This document shows positions 17,608 to 27,227 of a stretch of DNA of 64,000 nucleotides, in pieces. Both the position numbers and the translations under genes were made by a program. Within the stretch, counting starts at the first letter, position 1. Each line of letters opens with the position of its first letter. The notes under the pieces are model-generated. The model was not told where the DNA came from. It saw nothing but the letters and a program-made list of their open reading frames with translations, and ran no database searches. Origin of the DNA: Bacillus sp. ISL-34 (lineage in GTDB: Bacteria; Bacillota; Bacilli; Bacillales; DSM-1321); NCBI RefSeq assembly GCF_018613325.1, contig NZ_JAGGQJ010000005.1, forward strand, positions 186,001-250,000. The letters run 5' to 3'.

Positions 17608-18488
17608 GCTTCAAAGCCCCTCTCGACCTCTAACCTTTGCGGCATGCCACCTTGAGCGCCCAACTTCGTCACGGAAATGGAGGCTGCCCTGTTCGCGAAT
17701 GACAAACAATCGTCAAAACTTTTTCCCTCTGCAACAGCCACGGCAAAGGCAGCATTGAATGTATCCCCTGCGCCTGTCGTATCCACCGCTTCCACTTCAA
17801 AGCTTGGAACAACCTTTTCTTCATGTCCGTCAAAATAACGGACGCCATTTTTTCCTTCGGTAATGAATAATTTATTAGGATACTCAGTCAGGACCTTCGT
17901 TCTATCTCTCCCATGGAATAGTATCTCGAATTCATGTTCATTCGGAGTAAGGAATGATGCCTGTTGGATGACAGCCTCGCTTAGCTTGCGGGCGGGTGCC
18001 GGGTTCAACAGTAATTTCTTTTGAAGCGTGTTGCACAACTCAGCCAGATATTCCACCGTTTCCTCAGGTATTTCCTGCTGAACCATCACGATATCCGATT
18101 CCTCAATCACCTTTTTCGCCTTTTGTACATATTCAGGAGTAATGAAATCATTTGCACCTTTTACGACAATGATGCTGTTATCACCTTCCGAAAGGGTAAT
18201 GTGTGCTGTACCGGAAGCGGAACCTGTAACCGGTTCCACATACTCCGTGTTTACATGATTTTTTTTAAGGTTTTCTAAGATGACCTCTCCATAGACATCA
18301 TCTCCTACACATCCAACCATCGATACTTCAGCACCAAGACGTGCCGCTGCAACTGCCTGATTGGCTCCCTTTCCTCCAGGAACCGTGATAAAGGACTCTC
18401 CTAAAACCGTTTCCCCGGCCATTGGCCGCTTGGCTGATGTCACCACTAAGTCCATTGAAGAACTTCCCACTACTGCAATTCTAATCAT
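17604..18488 (-). CDS. rbsK: Ribokinase RbsK
   Basis: A 294-residue PfkB-family kinase that phosphorylates ribose to ribose-5-phosphate. N-terminal signature [17 protein letters not shown] near residue 38 and C-terminal signature [14 protein letters not shown] near 244, containing the catalytic Asp. The ATG at 18488 overlaps the rbsR stop by four bases. It is the second gene of the operon. Confidence 0.95.
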   Translation of the reverse strand: MIRIAVVGSSSMDLVVTSAKRPMAGETVLGESFITVPGGKGANQAVAAARLGAEVSMVGCVGDDVYGEVILENLKKNHVNTEYVEPVTGSASGTAHITLSEGDNSIIVVKGANDFITPEYVQKAKKVIEESDIVMVQQEIPEETVEYLAELCNTLQKKLLLNPAPARKLSEAVIQQASFLTPNEHEFEILFHGRDRTKVLTEYPNKLFITEGKNGVRYFDGHEEKVVPSFEVEAVDTTGAGDTFNAAFAVAVAEGKSFDDCLSFANRAASISVTKLGAQGGMPQRLEVERGFEA

Positions 18489-19471
18489 GTCTTCTCCGCC
18501 TTCCTTCTCGTTGTTTGTCTCTCCACAAAAGAAACAGGGAGCTTTTTATGTGTTACTTCCAATTTTTCTTGATTGATCCTTTTAATTAGCATTTCCGCCG
18601 CTTGTGCCCCCATCTCATAGGCTGGCTGTCGAATTGTCGATAACGGGGGGTGCAATAACGTTGTGAAGGCGATATCATCATAGCCGATCAATTGTATGTC
18701 TTCCGGTATCCGTATTCCCCGTTTTAAAATCTCTTGAAGTGCTGCGGCTGCAACAATATCATTACAAGCAATGATTCCATCCGTTTCCGGATATTGCTCG
18801 AACAGCTGCTTCACGCAAGTTTGGCCGCCCTGAAGAGTTAGGGATGAATCCATGACTTGCACATTCACTTTTGCTTGATTCAATTCTTCCAGTGCTGCCA
18901 TGTACCGTTCATATACGGGCTTTATTTCGACTGGCCCCCTAATGAGGACGATATTCGTACTGCCTCTATCCAGTAATACCCGTGCTGCCATCTTACCGCC
19001 TGTCTTTTGATCGGAATAAACAGCTGGCAAATTCTCTGCTGTACGGTCGAGAAGGACAACTGGAATATCCAGATTGTCGAAATTTTCATTGGCTTCTTCA
19101 CTAGTTGAAGCAATCATGCCCACTACATTATTTTGCAGGAAAGTGTCAATATATTCTATTTCCTTATCTCTCTTTTCATCACTATTTCCAAAAATTAACC
19201 GATATCCAAATTGCTGCAGATAATCCTCGACACCTCTTGCCATTTCTGGGAAGAAGGGATTCGTAATGTCCGGCAAAATCAAACCAACCAATTTGGACTT
19301 CCGTTTGTAGAGGGATCTTGCCACTTCATTCGGTTTATAATTTAATTTCTCAACAGCTGACATGACCGCCTTTTTTGTGTCCTCATGTGCATAACCACTG
19401 CCATTCATAACTCTGGAAACCGTTGCCACGGAAACCCCAGCTTCCTTTGCCACATCCCGAATAGTTGCCAA
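18485..19471 (-). CDS. rbsR: Ribose operon repressor RbsR (LacI family)
   Basis: A 328-residue LacI/GalR repressor: helix-turn-helix MATIRDVAKEAGVSVATVSR at the N terminus, hinge SLYKRKSKLVGLI, then a ribose-binding-like effector domain. The start is TTG at 19471, with GAGGG seven bases upstream and no alternative ATG before the helix-turn-helix. It is first in the operon and would bind the palindrome at 19491-19508, giving autoregulation relieved by ribose. Confidence 0.95.
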   Translation of the reverse strand: MATIRDVAKEAGVSVATVSRVMNGSGYAHEDTKKAVMSAVEKLNYKPNEVARSLYKRKSKLVGLILPDITNPFFPEMARGVEDYLQQFGYRLIFGNSDEKRDKEIEYIDTFLQNNVVGMIASTSEEANENFDNLDIPVVLLDRTAENLPAVYSDQKTGGKMAARVLLDRGSTNIVLIRGPVEIKPVYERYMAALEELNQAKVNVQVMDSSLTLQGGQTCVKQLFEQYPETDGIIACNDIVAAAALQEILKRGIRIPEDIQLIGYDDIAFTTLLHPPLSTIRQPAYEMGAQAAEMLIKRINQEKLEVTHKKLPVSFVERQTTRRKAEKT

Positions 19472-19490
19472 TATATCACCCTCAATATTT

Positions 19491-19508
19491 TGTGTAACCG
19501 TTTACACA
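19491..19508. promoter_or_regulatory. rbs operator, also a full cre match
   Basis: TGTGTAACCGTTTACACA is an 18-base near-palindrome (16 of 18 positions symmetric) 20 bases before rbsR. Its core TGTAACCGTTTACA fits the CcpA cre consensus at every defined position, so RbsR and CcpA may compete or overlap here, as described for rbs in B. subtilis. Confidence 0.8.
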
Positions 19509-19745
19509 TAGCTTATCACCAATATATATGAACGACAAGCCCTATTCCAAAGATAATTTTTAGGGAATTTGAACCAAAGAGGATAACACAACCCTTTTTT
19601 ATGTGATATTTGCTAATAATTATCGCACTCTATCATCTCGGCAAATATAGGTTTTACATCCTCATTACCTCAAGATTTGATACTTCTATTTAAAACAAAA
19701 AAGACTGTATGCAACAGAGTTCTACCTAACAGTTAAAACAAAATT

Positions 19746-19883
19746 AATTGGAACGGGAGTGCGAGACCCCTGCGGGGAAAGCGCGTCAAGGGGAGACCCC
19801 GCAGGCGCAAGCCGAGGAGGCTCCCTGACCGCCCGGGGAAAGCAAGTGTCTGGAGCGTAAATAAACGGTCAAATTGTAAAAGC
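19746..19883 (+). repeat. GC-rich intergenic repeat, copy 1
   Basis: About 138 bases, more GC-rich than its surroundings and highly similar to copy 2 at 19974-20110 in the same orientation. An internal inverted repeat CCTGCGGGG/CCCCGCAGG pairs perfectly, and TGACCG near the middle can pair with the copy's 3' CGGTCA (here ACGGTCAA). I recognise it as a repeat type common in Bacillaceae genomes; its role is unknown. It sits in the 720-base gap between the rbs and siderophore operons. The remaining unique sequence at 19509-19745 and 19884-19973 shows nothing I can name. Confidence 0.85.
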
Positions 19884-19973
19884 CATTAACAAACTGTGGA
19901 ATAGGGTCGAAACACATATTAACACCTTCAACTCCTTAGATATGGTTTCTATCTAAATTTAATAAGGATGTTG

Positions 19974-20110
19974 ATTGGATCGGGTGTACGAGACTCCTGC
20001 GGGAAAAGCGCGTCAAGGGGAGACCCCGCAGGCGCAAGCCGAGGAGGCTCCCTGACCGCCCGCGGAAAGCGAGTGCCTGGAGCGGAGGTCAACGGTCAAA
20101 TTGTAAAAGC
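19974..20110 (+). repeat. GC-rich intergenic repeat, copy 2
   Basis: Second copy in direct orientation, start to start 228 bases from copy 1, with scattered substitutions and one base of length difference. It carries the same CCTGCGGG/CCCGCAGG hairpin and TGACCG/CGGTCA pair. It abuts the terminator of the siderophore operon. Confidence 0.85.
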
Positions 20111-20120
20111 GATAAAAAAA

Positions 20121-20160
20121 ACAGTAGATAAACTCGATTTTCATCGTGTTTGTCTACTGT
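20121..20160 (-). terminator. Terminator of the siderophore operon
   Basis: ACAGTAGATAAAC pairs with GTTTGTCTACTGT (13 pairs, one wobble); on the minus strand it ends in eight T. Confidence 0.9.
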
Positions 20161-20195
20161 CTGAAACTGGCTCAAAAGTCTGAGCAAGTTTAACT

Positions 20196-22007
20196 TTAAA
20201 GCGTTTTTGCAGGTAACTTTTCATAAAGGGCATTATTCACATACCCAAATTCAGATGCATGCGGACGGTCTTCACCATCGCTATATCCATATTGAAGCAT
20301 CCGATTTCTATTCAGGCAGAGTTTCGTTAATTTTGGCGCAAAGAAATTGAATGTATCGAAACGATCCTGTAACATAGGGAATTTTTTCTGATATGTAAGG
20401 ATTGTTCGAGCGACGCCTTCCCAAAATGCATTCTCATCCAAAAGGGACCTCTTCATCAGAAGTGTTGACAAGTATCGGAAATGACAGATGAATAGTCCCG
20501 TGAAAATGAATTGAACCAGCCCCTCGGGAGTCTCACTTCTTAATACTTTCCTTAAATCATCAGGAAGGCTGCTTAATTCAGGAAGCGGCTGATCACTGAC
20601 GTTTACATCGTCTACAAAATCCTTGATGGCCAAACGGTGAGGCTTGTAATCCTTCAAAACTAAAATGGTATTTTGACCATGCGGCGAGAAGACCAATCCA
20701 TATTGATAGATAAAATGTAGTAATGGTGAGAGAATGACGTCGAATAATTGAGCTGTCCAGGCTTCTGCAGTCAATCCTGATTTTTCAATAAGGCTTTCCA
20801 CATATGGTTTCCCTTTGCTGTCCACATGTAAAAGGGACGCTAGCGTAATGGGCTTTTCGCCATCTTCCATATAACTGTAAATGCTTTCTCTCCAAATGCC
20901 GCCCAGCATCTCTAAATATTGATAAGGTACATTCTCTAGCTTGGAATAATACGGGTGATCAACATTTAAACTGGCCACTTCACCAGGAAGCACTACTTTG
21001 CATTGTTCTTTCAAGAATGAATCATTTTCATAAATGTCCTTTATATACGTTGTGATTTTTGGGGCAATGACCGTTCGCTCCGCTGGCAATCCACGGTAGA
21101 CTAACGTATTTAAAATGCTCATCGGCAGCTTGACATGGTGTTTATCCTTATTCGATACATTAACAAATGTCCGGATGGATTGTTGCGGCAGATACTCATC
21201 AGGACCATTTCCCAACGCTACGATCAGCCCTTTAGCCAAGTCATCGGTAAAGTTCTGGATGATTACATTCTTCCACTGCCATTCATGGACTGGGAGGTAG
21301 TAATAGTTTTCTGCATTCAGCCCTTTTTCCGTCAATCTATTTGCAAATGATTTTTGGGTTTCCCCATCCAGTTCATTCTCCATCAATTGCTTATAGGATA
21401 ACGTTTCGACTGAATTGAACTCACCCCTCTTTTTATGGACGGCAATCCAAGATAACTGAACTTCCTTCTGGTTTTCTGGAGCGAACTTCAAATAATCATC
21501 ATAACCGAAACCGATTCTTCCCTTGTTATAAGCAATCCAAGGGTGACCGCTCATTTCTCCTTCAAGTAAGGCATAATCCAGTTCGACTAAATCATCCGCA
21601 TCTTGTTCAGGTTTGGATAGCAATTGGAGATCCGCAAGCAGAGTATGATGGAATTCTTTGATTAAATGTCCTGTTGTTTCTGCAGTCATCCCAATTAAAG
21701 GCTGGATGTCTAAAATGAATTGAATGGCATCATCGGCCTGTGTAAAACCTTCCGTTTCACATACCTGGATCGACTCGGCCTGTACTTCATAGCTGTCAAA
21801 AAGACGGGGCGACGCCAAAAATTGATAAGATTTCCCCTCATTTACCTTTAACTCATATAGGTTTCCTGCTGCATTTTCGTTCAGAACAGCTGGATGGATC
21901 ATATCTTCATACATATACTCAGAAATCATCTTGGCCAGCAGATTTTGGTTTACAATCGACCAATTTTTTTTTGAAACCGCCTTTTCCACTTCATTAATGA
22001 ATTGCAT
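20196..22007 (-). CDS. IucA/IucC-family siderophore synthetase (RhbF/IucC-like)
   Basis: A 603-residue NRPS-independent siderophore (NIS) synthetase. The IucA/IucC domain spans about 130-370 (HPWIAYNKGRIGF, LPVHEWQW) and the FhuF-like C-terminal domain follows, with HGQNTILVL near residue 442. These enzymes adenylate a citrate carboxylate and condense it with an amine or hydroxamate arm. As the last gene of an rhbABCDEF-ordered operon it should add the second arm to the citryl intermediate (inference from gene order). ATG 22007 has GGGGAG six bases upstream. Confidence 0.9.
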   Translation of the reverse strand: MQFINEVEKAVSKKNWSIVNQNLLAKMISEYMYEDMIHPAVLNENAAGNLYELKVNEGKSYQFLASPRLFDSYEVQAESIQVCETEGFTQADDAIQFILDIQPLIGMTAETTGHLIKEFHHTLLADLQLLSKPEQDADDLVELDYALLEGEMSGHPWIAYNKGRIGFGYDDYLKFAPENQKEVQLSWIAVHKKRGEFNSVETLSYKQLMENELDGETQKSFANRLTEKGLNAENYYYLPVHEWQWKNVIIQNFTDDLAKGLIVALGNGPDEYLPQQSIRTFVNVSNKDKHHVKLPMSILNTLVYRGLPAERTVIAPKITTYIKDIYENDSFLKEQCKVVLPGEVASLNVDHPYYSKLENVPYQYLEMLGGIWRESIYSYMEDGEKPITLASLLHVDSKGKPYVESLIEKSGLTAEAWTAQLFDVILSPLLHFIYQYGLVFSPHGQNTILVLKDYKPHRLAIKDFVDDVNVSDQPLPELSSLPDDLRKVLRSETPEGLVQFIFTGLFICHFRYLSTLLMKRSLLDENAFWEGVARTILTYQKKFPMLQDRFDTFNFFAPKLTKLCLNRNRMLQYGYSDGEDRPHASEFGYVNNALYEKLPAKTL

Positions 22008-22029
22008 ACAATTCTCCCCTTCCCTTCTC

Positions 22030-23358
22030 TTAGTAAGCCATGACGGGTGTTTTTACACGGAATGACTGAAATGCACCCTTTGGCTCGGATGGATAAACTT
22101 CTTTACCTGCCAATTGATTGATGATAATCGAATTTCGGAATGCCCCTAAGCCTAGATCCGGAGCACCAACACCATGTGTATGTATCTCGCCATTTTGAAT
22201 AAAAAGGTGATTCGGTGTAGAGATGGCCGTTCCTACCCGATAGTCTTTCGTTATTGCAAGACGTCCCAAGTCATCGCGGACTAAATGGTCCTCCATGGTT
22301 TCAAGGAATGCCGGAAGGGTTGATTTATAGCCCGTCCCAAAAACGATCGCCTCTGTGTCCACATCAAATTCGCTATCTTCTACCCACTGTCGGCATTGCA
22401 ATCTCCAGCCATTTTCAGCGGGGGTAACTGCCGCAACTTCCGTCATGGCCCGAAGTTCAATGGCAAGTTCAACATTTCCAATCGATTTTTCATACATCTT
22501 GTCAAAAATTGCTGCAATTGTCGTGGCACTGATCCCTTTATACAATAAATCCTGTTTCGGCAGAATTTCATCCTTCTTTTCCTGTGGCAGCCGATAAAAG
22601 AAATCAAGGTAATCCGGAGTGAAGTATTCCAACCCAAGCTTTGAATATTCCATAGGGAAAAATCCCTTGGATCTCGTATACCAGTTTAGCTGGAAGCCAT
22701 ATTCCTCCTGCTCATTAAGCAGATCCAGAAAGACCTCGGCTGCACTCTGTCCGGATCCGACAACGGTTACGGATTTTTTCTTTAAGACATTTTCTTTATT
22801 CCGTAAATAATCGGCCGAATGCAGGATGCTCTCTCCCATATATGGATGAAAGGCCGATGGAACAGTCGGGGTGCTGCCAATTCCCATGACTACATGACGG
22901 CTATAATAGACTTCGATCTTTTGAGATTGTGCATCCCTTACACTGATTTGATAGCAGGGTTCATCTTGATCCCCTATATATTCAACCGCCTCCACCGCTT
23001 TTCCAAAAAGGCAGCTATCAAGTTGATGGGCAGCCCAGCGGCAATAATCGTTATATTCTTTTCGTGGAATCAAGAATTTTTCAAGGAAGTAGAAATGATA
23101 GAGCCGATCATGCTGCTGTAAATAATTCAGGTAACTATATGGGCTTGTCACATCTGCCATGCTAACCAGATCGGCAAAAAACGGCACCTGCAAAGTCGTC
23201 CCCTCCAACAGCATCCCTTCATGCCAATTAAATTCCCGCTTTTTCTCAAAAAAGACGGCATTCAACTCCGGGGTTTTTTCCAAAAGGGCCGCAAGTCCAA
23301 GATTAAAGGGACCTATCCCTATCCCTACCAGGTCAAAGATAGATTGTTGCTTCTCCAT
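22030..23358 (-). CDS. L-lysine/ornithine N-monooxygenase family enzyme (RhbE/IucD-like)
   Basis: A 442-residue FAD- and NADPH-dependent N-hydroxylase. FAD motif GIGIGPFNLGLAALL near residue 12, NADPH motif VVGSGQSAAEVF near 200, and a C-terminal GTGYK. In this pathway it should hydroxylate the terminal amine of 1,3-diaminopropane, rather than lysine, before acylation. ATG 23358 gives the family N terminus; the open frame to 23460 is only an upstream extension. The start overlaps the acetyltransferase gene by 26 bases. Confidence 0.9.
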   Translation of the reverse strand: MEKQQSIFDLVGIGIGPFNLGLAALLEKTPELNAVFFEKKREFNWHEGMLLEGTTLQVPFFADLVSMADVTSPYSYLNYLQQHDRLYHFYFLEKFLIPRKEYNDYCRWAAHQLDSCLFGKAVEAVEYIGDQDEPCYQISVRDAQSQKIEVYYSRHVVMGIGSTPTVPSAFHPYMGESILHSADYLRNKENVLKKKSVTVVGSGQSAAEVFLDLLNEQEEYGFQLNWYTRSKGFFPMEYSKLGLEYFTPDYLDFFYRLPQEKKDEILPKQDLLYKGISATTIAAIFDKMYEKSIGNVELAIELRAMTEVAAVTPAENGWRLQCRQWVEDSEFDVDTEAIVFGTGYKSTLPAFLETMEDHLVRDDLGRLAITKDYRVGTAISTPNHLFIQNGEIHTHGVGAPDLGLGAFRNSIIINQLAGKEVYPSEPKGAFQSFRVKTPVMAY

Positions 23359-23917
23359 ACTTCCACTTCCTCTCGAAATTCTCCCGTGTACATGACATAA
23401 GCAATGCTGTTTTATCTGGGAGCTCAATTTCTTTAATTGGGGTAAACCCGCACTTTTCAAATAAATGAATCATCTTTGCATTTCGAATATCCGGTTCAGC
23501 CATCACTTTTTTAGTTTTCGCAGAAAGTAGTTGGTATTTCACCATTGCACGTAAAAACGGAAAAGCCAGTCCTTTCCCTAGATAATCCGGATCTCCAATG
23601 AGTAAATGAATGCCTTGATCTCCCTCTTCGGATTCATAATAATTTTCAATGATATCGCCTTTTACCCAATACGACTCCCAATAACTCATGGGAACGGAGT
23701 CCAGACAGCCTAAATAGAGTGTTTGGTGTGTATCAGCCAATGCCTTTTTTAAATGAACAGCGAATTTTTCTTTTGTGAAATTCAAATTCCAGTAGGGTAT
23801 CACATGATCTTCATGCATCCATTTATGCAATGTATCGAAATCCCTCTCAAATTCAACTTTGACAAATGAAAGCTGCTGATTACATTCCTTCAGCATTTCT
23901 TCATAACTATTTTTCAT
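23333..23917 (-). CDS. GNAT acyltransferase of siderophore synthesis (RhbD/IucB-like)
   Basis: A 194-residue N-acetyltransferase that would acetylate the hydroxylamine made by the monooxygenase to form the hydroxamate. Motifs: HEDHVIPYWNLNF near residue 35, GDPDYLGKGLAFPFLRAM (acetyl-CoA pyrophosphate loop) near 125, and the C-terminal FEKCGFTPI. I chose ATG 23917, eight bases after the upstream gene's stop, with GGGGG about 12 bases upstream; the open frame to 24007 runs inside that gene. It overlaps the next gene by 26 bases. Confidence 0.88.
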   Translation of the reverse strand: MKNSYEEMLKECNQQLSFVKVEFERDFDTLHKWMHEDHVIPYWNLNFTKEKFAVHLKKALADTHQTLYLGCLDSVPMSYWESYWVKGDIIENYYESEEGDQGIHLLIGDPDYLGKGLAFPFLRAMVKYQLLSAKTKKVMAEPDIRNAKMIHLFEKCGFTPIKEIELPDKTALLMSCTRENFERKWKYGEATIYL

Positions 23918-25709
23918 TGACTGCCATAACCCCCTGCGCGAACGGATTATCAATCGTTGTATAAACGGATTGAGTCTCAAGTGAACCGACAAGCTCATCC
24001 ATATCATGAAAACGTGTCAGTAAATTAGCCTTACAAGATAATTCCCGGGCATGAAGCAGCCTTGAAACAACTCGTTTCACCCCTTCATCTTCGCTTTCCG
24101 TGCTGCATGTTTCCAGTTGTTCCTGAACGAGCTGTAACAGTGTTTTTTCTGATACTAATCCTTCCGTACCAAAATTATTGATTAAGCCTAATAAGTGATT
24201 AAAAAAGAAATAGTATTGCAGTCTTTCTTCAGCGACTTCATCAGAACAAATCGTGAAGCTTTTTTCACTTAGTTCAGGCAAGATCTTCAGCAGCCTGTCC
24301 ACTTTGGACTCACAATAGTAATACCCTTGATTATCACGATAATAAAAAGTGGCTGGATACCCATCTTGAAGTTGAATGATGGAATTTTGTTGATGGGCTT
24401 CTAAAACAATTCCATACTCTTCAAATAGCCAAAGCATCGGTTTCAATGTCATTGACAGATAGGTTTTGAACCATTCCTTACTTACTTCTTCGGTACTGCG
24501 GTTTTCATCAGCTGATAATTTGCGGATGATCGCTCCAAGCCTTGATGGTGCACCATAGGCATTATCCTGACATAAGCCGGCAATCAGGCTTGCTTGTTTA
24601 TCGTTTTCATAAAAAGGGTTTTCCCGAATATCAACATCGAACCCTGATTCTTGCTCGGTTGTTTTGATCGTTAGATAAGCCGGGTCCTTGATGATACGGA
24701 AGGAGGGGTGCCGTTCTTTTAGATCGTCGCCCACTTTAGAATCTATTAATTTTGCAATTTCCACACCACGATCTAATTCTTTTTGCAGATTTGCACGTAA
24801 AGAATTCGTGATTTTAACCGGAACGGAAAATTTGTACATATATCTCGATGTGGCACTATATACCGTTCTAAATGAAGAGGTGGCCGTGAATTTTTTCCCA
24901 AGCGGTCCTGCATAAACTAGCTTCCCTTGCTCGATTAGCCTCTTGACCTCTTCTTTTTCGATAAGCACTTTTGCCTGGAGAGGGTGTGCCGGGATGATGA
25001 TATACCGGCTTTCCTTTTGGCAATACGTTCCTCGGAATTCACTGGAAATCTCCAAGTCACCGGCTAATTCCTGTTTAATGATCTCACTTGCCGTTGTGAC
25101 TTCACTAGAATCCTGGATGACAATCGAAGGTTCTGCCAGGAAGTAGTGCAGCTGAAACTCCCCTTTTAATTCAGGTGAATAGATCCATTCATCTTTTTCT
25201 GAAATGCCCTGCTTACTTTTCGGTGTCGGGTGGAACAGGTGCCCGAATAAAAGCGACTGCTCCGCTTCGATGTAAGTGAAATCAGGACTTTGAAGTGCTC
25301 CAATGTCTTCCATCCTTGCTTCGACATACCGTTGAATATTTTGGCTGCTTAAGATGACACGCAGCATCAATTCATCTTCACTATCCGTCCGGCCCTGCTC
25401 ATTCAATAATTCTTTAGAAACAATCGAGACCATTGTCACGTAATCTAATTCATGTACTTGTTTGGCTGCCGTTTGATAGTATATCGGGAAGTTGAAAATA
25501 TGACGCCCCGTTTCCGACCGATATTTAAACGGAACAAGCAAAGCAATATCTTGGGATACGAGCTTACTGACCATTAATGAATCCGAAATGGCCCCCTCCA
25601 AATTCGGCCAGTTTTTCGTTTCTTCTAAACTGCAATTTCCGGTTTCCCGGAAATAACAATTCAGAAAGCTTTGCATTGTCGCCCTTTCAGCTATTTGCTT
25701 ACCATTCAT
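23907..25709 (-). CDS. IucA/IucC-family siderophore synthetase (RhbC/IucA-like)
   Basis: A 600-residue NIS synthetase and the first of two in the operon. The core IucA/IucC domain includes IPAHPLQAK, ATSSFRTVYS and KFSVPVKITNSLR, and the FhuF-like tail includes EAHQQNS near residue 430. It should couple citrate to the first hydroxamate arm. Two ATGs (25715 and 25709) are possible; GGAGG is seven bases before the second and touches the first. The start overlaps the end of the decarboxylase gene. Confidence 0.9.
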   Translation of the reverse strand: MNGKQIAERATMQSFLNCYFRETGNCSLEETKNWPNLEGAISDSLMVSKLVSQDIALLVPFKYRSETGRHIFNFPIYYQTAAKQVHELDYVTMVSIVSKELLNEQGRTDSEDELMLRVILSSQNIQRYVEARMEDIGALQSPDFTYIEAEQSLLFGHLFHPTPKSKQGISEKDEWIYSPELKGEFQLHYFLAEPSIVIQDSSEVTTASEIIKQELAGDLEISSEFRGTYCQKESRYIIIPAHPLQAKVLIEKEEVKRLIEQGKLVYAGPLGKKFTATSSFRTVYSATSRYMYKFSVPVKITNSLRANLQKELDRGVEIAKLIDSKVGDDLKERHPSFRIIKDPAYLTIKTTEQESGFDVDIRENPFYENDKQASLIAGLCQDNAYGAPSRLGAIIRKLSADENRSTEEVSKEWFKTYLSMTLKPMLWLFEEYGIVLEAHQQNSIIQLQDGYPATFYYRDNQGYYYCESKVDRLLKILPELSEKSFTICSDEVAEERLQYYFFFNHLLGLINNFGTEGLVSEKTLLQLVQEQLETCSTESEDEGVKRVVSRLLHARELSCKANLLTRFHDMDELVGSLETQSVYTTIDNPFAQGVMAVNEK

Positions 25710-25711
25710 CT

Positions 25712-27220
25712 TCATTCCTCCATCATCCTGAACATTTCACCTAATACGCGAATTTCACCTATAATTTCCTCTATGTGTTCAAGCCTTGTCATTGGATTCA
25801 ATAGTGTCATTTTTAAATATACCTGTCCCTCAAAACGTGTTTTTGCTAAAAATGCCCGTCCGCTTTTCAGTAATTCCTGCTGAATCTGTTTATTTAATAG
25901 ATTAACTAACTGATCGCTTTCTCCTTCGGGATTATAACGGAATACAACCGCATTCAATTCAGGGTATTTATTCAATACTGTGAATCCTTCCTCTTTATCG
26001 ATCTTCACAGCCGCTTCGCGTGCAAGGTGACAAGTATAATCGATCATTTCGGCAAAGGTATCCAGTCCGACGACCTTCAATGACATCCAGAGTTTCAGTG
26101 CGTCGAACCTTCTTGTCGTTTGAACCGATTTATTGACTAAGTGAACCATGCCCTCCGCTTCATCTTCCTGTGGATTCAAGTAATCGGCGTGATGCTGGAT
26201 ATATTGAAATGAGTTGCTGTCAGAGACGAGAAAAGCACCACAACTGATGGGTTGATAGAATAATTTGTGAAAATCGACCGTAATCGAGTCGGCCCGTTCA
26301 ATTCCGCTGATTAACTCTTTGTAATCCTTACTTAAAATCATCGCGCCTCCATATGCGGCGTCCACATGCAGCCATATCCCATTTTTCCTTGCAGCTTCGG
26401 ACAATTCGTGTAATGGATCGATTGAGCCAAAATCCGTTGTTCCACAAGTTGCCACGATGGCAAATGGAAGTAAACCCTGTTCCTCTAAAAGCAGCAGTTG
26501 TTGATTTAATTCAGCTATGGACAGACGGTGATTTGAATCCGTTTTAACCGTGATTACAGCCTGTTCACCAAGCCCCAGCTGTGCCGCTGATTTACGAACC
26601 GTAAAGTGGGCAGCCTCGGAGCATAAGATCCGCAATTTTTTCGCCTCGACCGGCAAGCCATGCTGTTGAACGTCAACACCCCAGAAACGCTTACAATAAG
26701 CGTCCCTCGCCAATAGCAGGCCCATATAATTAGATTGGGTTCCACCACTTGTGAAAATCCCATCCGCTTGTTCCAGTAACCCTACCTGGCTGCACAGCCA
26801 ATCTATTAAACGCTCTTCAACGAAGGTTGCCGCCGAGCTTTGGTCCCATGAATCCATGGATTGATTCAACGTACCGATAATCATTTCGGCAGCCACGGCA
26901 GGTATTAATGTCGGGCAATGCAAATGTCCGATACAAGCAGGGCTGTGTACATTGATACTGTCATTAATAACAAACTCCGCAAGCTCAGCCGCTACCGCTT
27001 CCATTGTTTTCCCTTTTGGGGAAGCGAGGGTCAGCTCGCTTAATCTTGCTTCGATTTCATACGGTTTTTTCCCAGAGTATGGTGAATTATTCCCTTTTAA
27101 AAAGCTGGTCAGCTTTTTTTCAATGATGTTTAATGACTGGCTGTAGTTATTGAAGCCTTCCTCGTTATTCAAGAACAACCGAGAATAAGCAAAATCCGTT
27201 TTATTTATCATTTCGATCAT
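25712..27220 (-). CDS. L-2,4-diaminobutyrate decarboxylase (RhbB-like)
   Basis: A 502-residue PLP-dependent group II decarboxylase that turns 2,4-diaminobutyrate into 1,3-diaminopropane. TSGGTQSNYMGLL near residue 155, HVDAAYGGAM with the PLP-contact Asp near 290, and the Schiff-base Lys in DFHKLFYQP near 325. ATG 27220 is seven bases after AGAGGGTGA, which includes the upstream stop. The specific substrate is inferred from the adjacent diaminobutyrate aminotransferase and the operon order. Confidence 0.9.
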   Translation of the reverse strand: MIEMINKTDFAYSRLFLNNEEGFNNYSQSLNIIEKKLTSFLKGNNSPYSGKKPYEIEARLSELTLASPKGKTMEAVAAELAEFVINDSINVHSPACIGHLHCPTLIPAVAAEMIIGTLNQSMDSWDQSSAATFVEERLIDWLCSQVGLLEQADGIFTSGGTQSNYMGLLLARDAYCKRFWGVDVQQHGLPVEAKKLRILCSEAAHFTVRKSAAQLGLGEQAVITVKTDSNHRLSIAELNQQLLLLEEQGLLPFAIVATCGTTDFGSIDPLHELSEAARKNGIWLHVDAAYGGAMILSKDYKELISGIERADSITVDFHKLFYQPISCGAFLVSDSNSFQYIQHHADYLNPQEDEAEGMVHLVNKSVQTTRRFDALKLWMSLKVVGLDTFAEMIDYTCHLAREAAVKIDKEEGFTVLNKYPELNAVVFRYNPEGESDQLVNLLNKQIQQELLKSGRAFLAKTRFEGQVYLKMTLLNPMTRLEHIEEIIGEIRVLGEMFRMMEE

Positions 27221-27227
27221 TGATCAT

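Noticed and set aside
19968-20183. 71-codon plus-strand frame
   Set aside because: It is made of the GC-rich repeat copy 2 and the siderophore terminator; copy 1 has no matching frame.
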